Source: Polaribacter sp. BAL334
GTDB taxonomy: Bacteria > Bacteroidota > Bacteroidia > Flavobacteriales > Flavobacteriaceae
DNA: 64,000 nt
Reading direction: 5' to 3'
Assembly: GCF_015767435.1 (NCBI RefSeq)
Contig: NZ_JADWOV010000283.1
Location: 1-64,000, forward strand
Part shown: positions 61,807 through 64,000 of the stretch, piece by piece
Layout: every line of letters starts with the position of its first letter
Numbering within the stretch: position 1 is the stretch's first letter
The notes under the pieces: generated by a model
Told to the model about the DNA's origin: nothing
What the model saw: only the letters and a program-made list of their open reading frames with translations
Databases searched by the model: none
Program-made: the position numbers and the translations under genes

Positions 61807-62391
61807 ATGAAAACAACTAACGACCAATTTTATATTGAAAAAGTACTGAAAGGCGATGCGAATGCATTTGCATTTTTGGTGGATTCGTATAAAAAAATGA
61901 TTTTTACGTTGGCATTTAAAATGACAAAAAATAGGGAAGAAGCCGAAGAGATTTGTCAAGATGCATTTATAAAAGCATATCAAAATTTGAATAAATTTCA
62001 AGGAGATTCTAAGTTTTCTACTTGGTTATATAGTATTGCTTACAATGTGTCATTAGATGCCATTAAGAAAAATAAAAAACACAATAATACATTGGAAATC
62101 AATGAAATAAATTATCATAAAATTGCTTCTTTTGATACTGCTTTGCAGCAAATAGAACAAAAAGAGCGTGCCAAAATAATGGACAATTGCCTATTAAAAT
62201 TGCCAGAGGATGAACGTTCTATAATTTGGATGTTCTATTATGATGAACTTTCTTTAAAAGAAATTTGTGAGATCACATTATTATCAGAATCCAATGTAAA
62301 AGTAAAATTGCATAGAGCTAGAAAAAGATTATTAAATATCGTTGAAACGACCTTTGAACCAGAAATTATAAGCCATTATGGAAAATCATAA
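61807..62391 (+). CDS. ECF sigma factor
   Basis: 194 residues. Region 2: FAFLVDSYKKMIFTLAFKMTKNREEAEEICQDAFIKAYQNL and FSTWLYSIAYN; region 4: LPEDERSIIWMFYYDELSLKEICEITLLSESNVKVKLHRARKRL. It overlaps the next gene by 14 nt, so both are coupled. Likely answers to an envelope signal through that partner. Confidence 0.95.
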   Translation: MKTTNDQFYIEKVLKGDANAFAFLVDSYKKMIFTLAFKMTKNREEAEEICQDAFIKAYQNLNKFQGDSKFSTWLYSIAYNVSLDAIKKNKKHNNTLEINEINYHKIASFDTALQQIEQKERAKIMDNCLLKLPEDERSIIWMFYYDELSLKEICEITLLSESNVKVKLHRARKRLLNIVETTFEPEIISHYGKS

Positions 62392-62785
62392 TTTACAAAA
62401 AGAAATAGATGCTTTTGCATCTAAATATATCAAAGAAATTGAAATTGAAAGTCCATCTTTGAATTTCACTGCAACTTTGATGAAAAAAATCGAAGCAAAT
62501 CAAAAGAAAGTGTTGAATCAAGAACCTTTGATTTCGAAAAAAGGATGGTTTGGCATTTTTTCAGTCATTTTTATAGTACTTTTATTTTCTTCAAAAACGA
62601 AAGAAAATTCAGTATTTGAGATGCCAAAACTTAATTTTTCTTTTATACCAAGTTTGAAAATCAATCAAATATTTGAGACTTTATCCATATCAAATACCAC
62701 TTTGATAGCCTTTCTATTATTTGGTGGAATGTTACTTTTTCAGTTGTTTTACTTGAAAAATTATTTTGACAAACGATTTGAATAA
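62378..62785 (+). CDS. Small two-helix membrane protein, probable anti-sigma factor
   Basis: 135 residues: polar N-terminal part (about 1-50), helices at about 51-66 and 106-125, with a short stretch between. No zinc motif. Overlap with the sigma gene suggests an anti-sigma role, which is inference. Confidence 0.7.
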   Translation: MENHNLQKEIDAFASKYIKEIEIESPSLNFTATLMKKIEANQKKVLNQEPLISKKGWFGIFSVIFIVLLFSSKTKENSVFEMPKLNFSFIPSLKINQIFETLSISNTTLIAFLLFGGMLLFQLFYLKNYFDKRFE

Positions 62786-62787
62786 CA

Positions 62788-63615
62788 CTATTTTTTATCC
62801 GATTTCAGTTGAATTTTTTTATCAAAAGGAATTTTAAATTGATACAAAATATCTTGGTCTGTTGTGTCATCCAATAAGTCTAAACCATACACCACTTTTT
62901 TTGGGTCATCATAAGTTATCGTTCCAAAAATTCGGTCCCAAAACGAAAAAATGTTGCCAAAATTAGTGTCAGTCCAAGGCATTTCATGGTGATGATGAAA
63001 TTTGTGCATATCTGGAGTGATAAAAACATAGCTTAAAAATTGGTCAATCTTTTTTGGAAAAGAAAAATTAGCATGTGTCAAATATCCAAAAAACACAGTT
63101 GCCATTCTGTAAAACAGGTAATATGCCAATGGAATTCCAAAAATAACAATCATAATCAAGGCGAAAATTTCTCGAAAAGCATAATCTCCAGGATGATGTC
63201 TTGTGGCACTTGTTGCATCAATAGTGGTATCTGAATGATGAATCATGTGAAAACGCCACATGAATGGAATTTTGTGTAATAAATAATGCACCACATATTG
63301 AGCTGCAAAATCCAGAGCTAAAATTGCGATGATTAATTCCACCCAAATGGGAAAATCAATCAAATATAAAAAGCCAAATTGATTTGCGGAAAGCCAAGAA
63401 AAAATTCCCACTGTAAGAATTCCAAAGAGTAAATTAAGACTTACATCCGAAGCCAAAAAAACCATATTTACGCCTGCATGTTTGAATTTTTTATAATTGA
63501 ATTTTACGAGAGGAATTGCCAATTCAATCATCCAATTAGCTGAAATACAAATAAATATCCAAACTAATTTTTGCCAAGAAGGCATGTTTTCAAAGAAGTT
63601 TAAAAAATTTTCCAT
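62788..63615 (-). CDS. Fatty acid hydroxylase / sterol desaturase family protein
   Basis: 275 residues, several membrane helices. Di-iron histidine boxes HYLLHK, FHMIHHSD and MHKFHHHHE. The family oxidises lipids or sterols with oxygen. Substrate unknown. Confidence 0.92.
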   Translation of the reverse strand: MENFLNFFENMPSWQKLVWIFICISANWMIELAIPLVKFNYKKFKHAGVNMVFLASDVSLNLLFGILTVGIFSWLSANQFGFLYLIDFPIWVELIIAILALDFAAQYVVHYLLHKIPFMWRFHMIHHSDTTIDATSATRHHPGDYAFREIFALIMIVIFGIPLAYYLFYRMATVFFGYLTHANFSFPKKIDQFLSYVFITPDMHKFHHHHEMPWTDTNFGNIFSFWDRIFGTITYDDPKKVVYGLDLLDDTTDQDILYQFKIPFDKKIQLKSDKK

Positions 63616-63674
63616 TTAAAAAATGCTTTTTATTGATGGAAAGATACTAAAATTAATGTAATTTTTGAACCCAA

Positions 63675-64000
63675 TTAAAGTTGCAAAAACATCACATGAT
63701 TTGGATTAGAATGTGTTGCAGAAATTTGATAATCTGATTTTCCAACAATTTCAAAACCCATTTTTTTATAGAAACTAATAGCTCTCAAATTTTCAACCCA
63801 AACATTCAACCAAATTCCTAATTGCTGATTTTCAATACAAAGGATTTTGATAAAATCAAATAACTGTTTTCCTAAACCCAAACCATAATATTCCTCTAAC
63901 AAATAAATTCGACTCAAATAAGCGCAATTTTCAATAGGAATTTTTGCTTCTTTTTTGTTGAAAATCAGCAACGTATATCCAACAACTTTTTCATTGTAGG
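63675..64000 (-). CDS. GNAT-family N-acetyltransferase (partial, N-terminus off the right edge)
   Basis: The open frame runs to the window edge (about 108 codons). The acetyl-CoA loop appears as YLSRIYLLEEYYGLGLGKQLFDF (R/QxxGxG/A-type), then NVWVENLRAISFYKKMGFEIVG. Acetylates an amine; substrate unknown. A TTG at 63971 is in frame but upstream codons (YNEKVVGYT) fit the family. Confidence 0.88.
   Translation of the reverse strand, partial: YNEKVVGYTLLIFNKKEAKIPIENCAYLSRIYLLEEYYGLGLGKQLFDFIKILCIENQQLGIWLNVWVENLRAISFYKKMGFEIVGKSDYQISATHSNPNHVMFLQL

Noticed and set aside
1..64000. CRISPR arrays, tRNA or rRNA genes, prophage or transposon genes
   Set aside because: None recognised: no regularly spaced repeats, no tRNA-like cloverleaf noticed in the gaps, and no integrase, transposase or phage structural motifs in any frame read.

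Overview
The window is a low-GC (roughly 30-35% by eye), almost fully coding chromosomal segment of a marine Bacteroidetes, most likely a member of the Flavobacteriaceae close to Polaribacter. Evidence: -7 boxes of the Bacteroidetes type (TAnnTTTG), few Shine-Dalgarno sequences, a flavobacterial proteorhodopsin (Met at the tuning position) next to blh, a fused ResB-CcsA protein, LruC and HEPN-tailed proteins, and GC-rich flavobacterial repeats. No rRNA, tRNA, CRISPR array, transposase or phage gene was seen. The left edge cuts a ferredoxin-NADP reductase gene and the right edge cuts a GNAT acetyltransferase gene.

Layout. 1-7227 (minus): one operon for assimilatory sulfate reduction (DUF2061 protein, cysH, cysD, cysN, sulfite reductase with a HEPN tail, siroheme genes cobA and sirC-type, ferredoxin-NADP reductase). 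Its promoter region carries two copies of a candidate operator. An Rrf2 regulator and an outer-membrane lipid A deacylase-like protein follow. 9175-14381: methionine genes, with a sulfhydrylase and a MetX-aspartokinase-homoserine dehydrogenase fusion behind a SAM-I riboswitch, divergent from metK, whose leader looks like a SAM-II-class pseudoknot. Sulfide made by the first operon is the substrate of the second, so the first 16 kb form a sulfur/methionine island.

15.8-29.5 kb: LruC lipoprotein, guaA, LysM/periplasmic-binding lipoprotein, ccsBA fusion, dnaK, a frameshifted DUF2853 gene, and serine dehydratase. 29.6-31.3 kb: proteorhodopsin and blh (retinal synthesis), divergent. 32.2-35.7 kb: an ECF sigma locus whose first three genes share an upstream element and whose membrane, lipoprotein and periplasmic products are each built of internal repeats. 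This is the best candidate in the window for an undescribed envelope-response module. 35.7-44.5 kb: rluD-type synthase, PASTA protein, ddl, coaD, M14 peptidase, lactonase, and a Tat-exported two-subunit molybdenum hydroxylase.

44.5-53.3 kb: NUDIX/pyrE divergent pair with interlocked promoters, birA, rsfS-ftsH-LUD-cdsA-psd-ACBP-yceI run (membrane quality control and phospholipid synthesis). 53.3-64 kb: large zinc metalloprotease, VWA/MoxR pair, M28 peptidase, a second ECF sigma/anti-sigma pair, fatty acid hydroxylase family protein, and GNAT. At least four genes have a -7 box 3-4 nt before the start codon, suggesting leaderless transcripts. All functional names come from reading motifs by eye; no database search was run.
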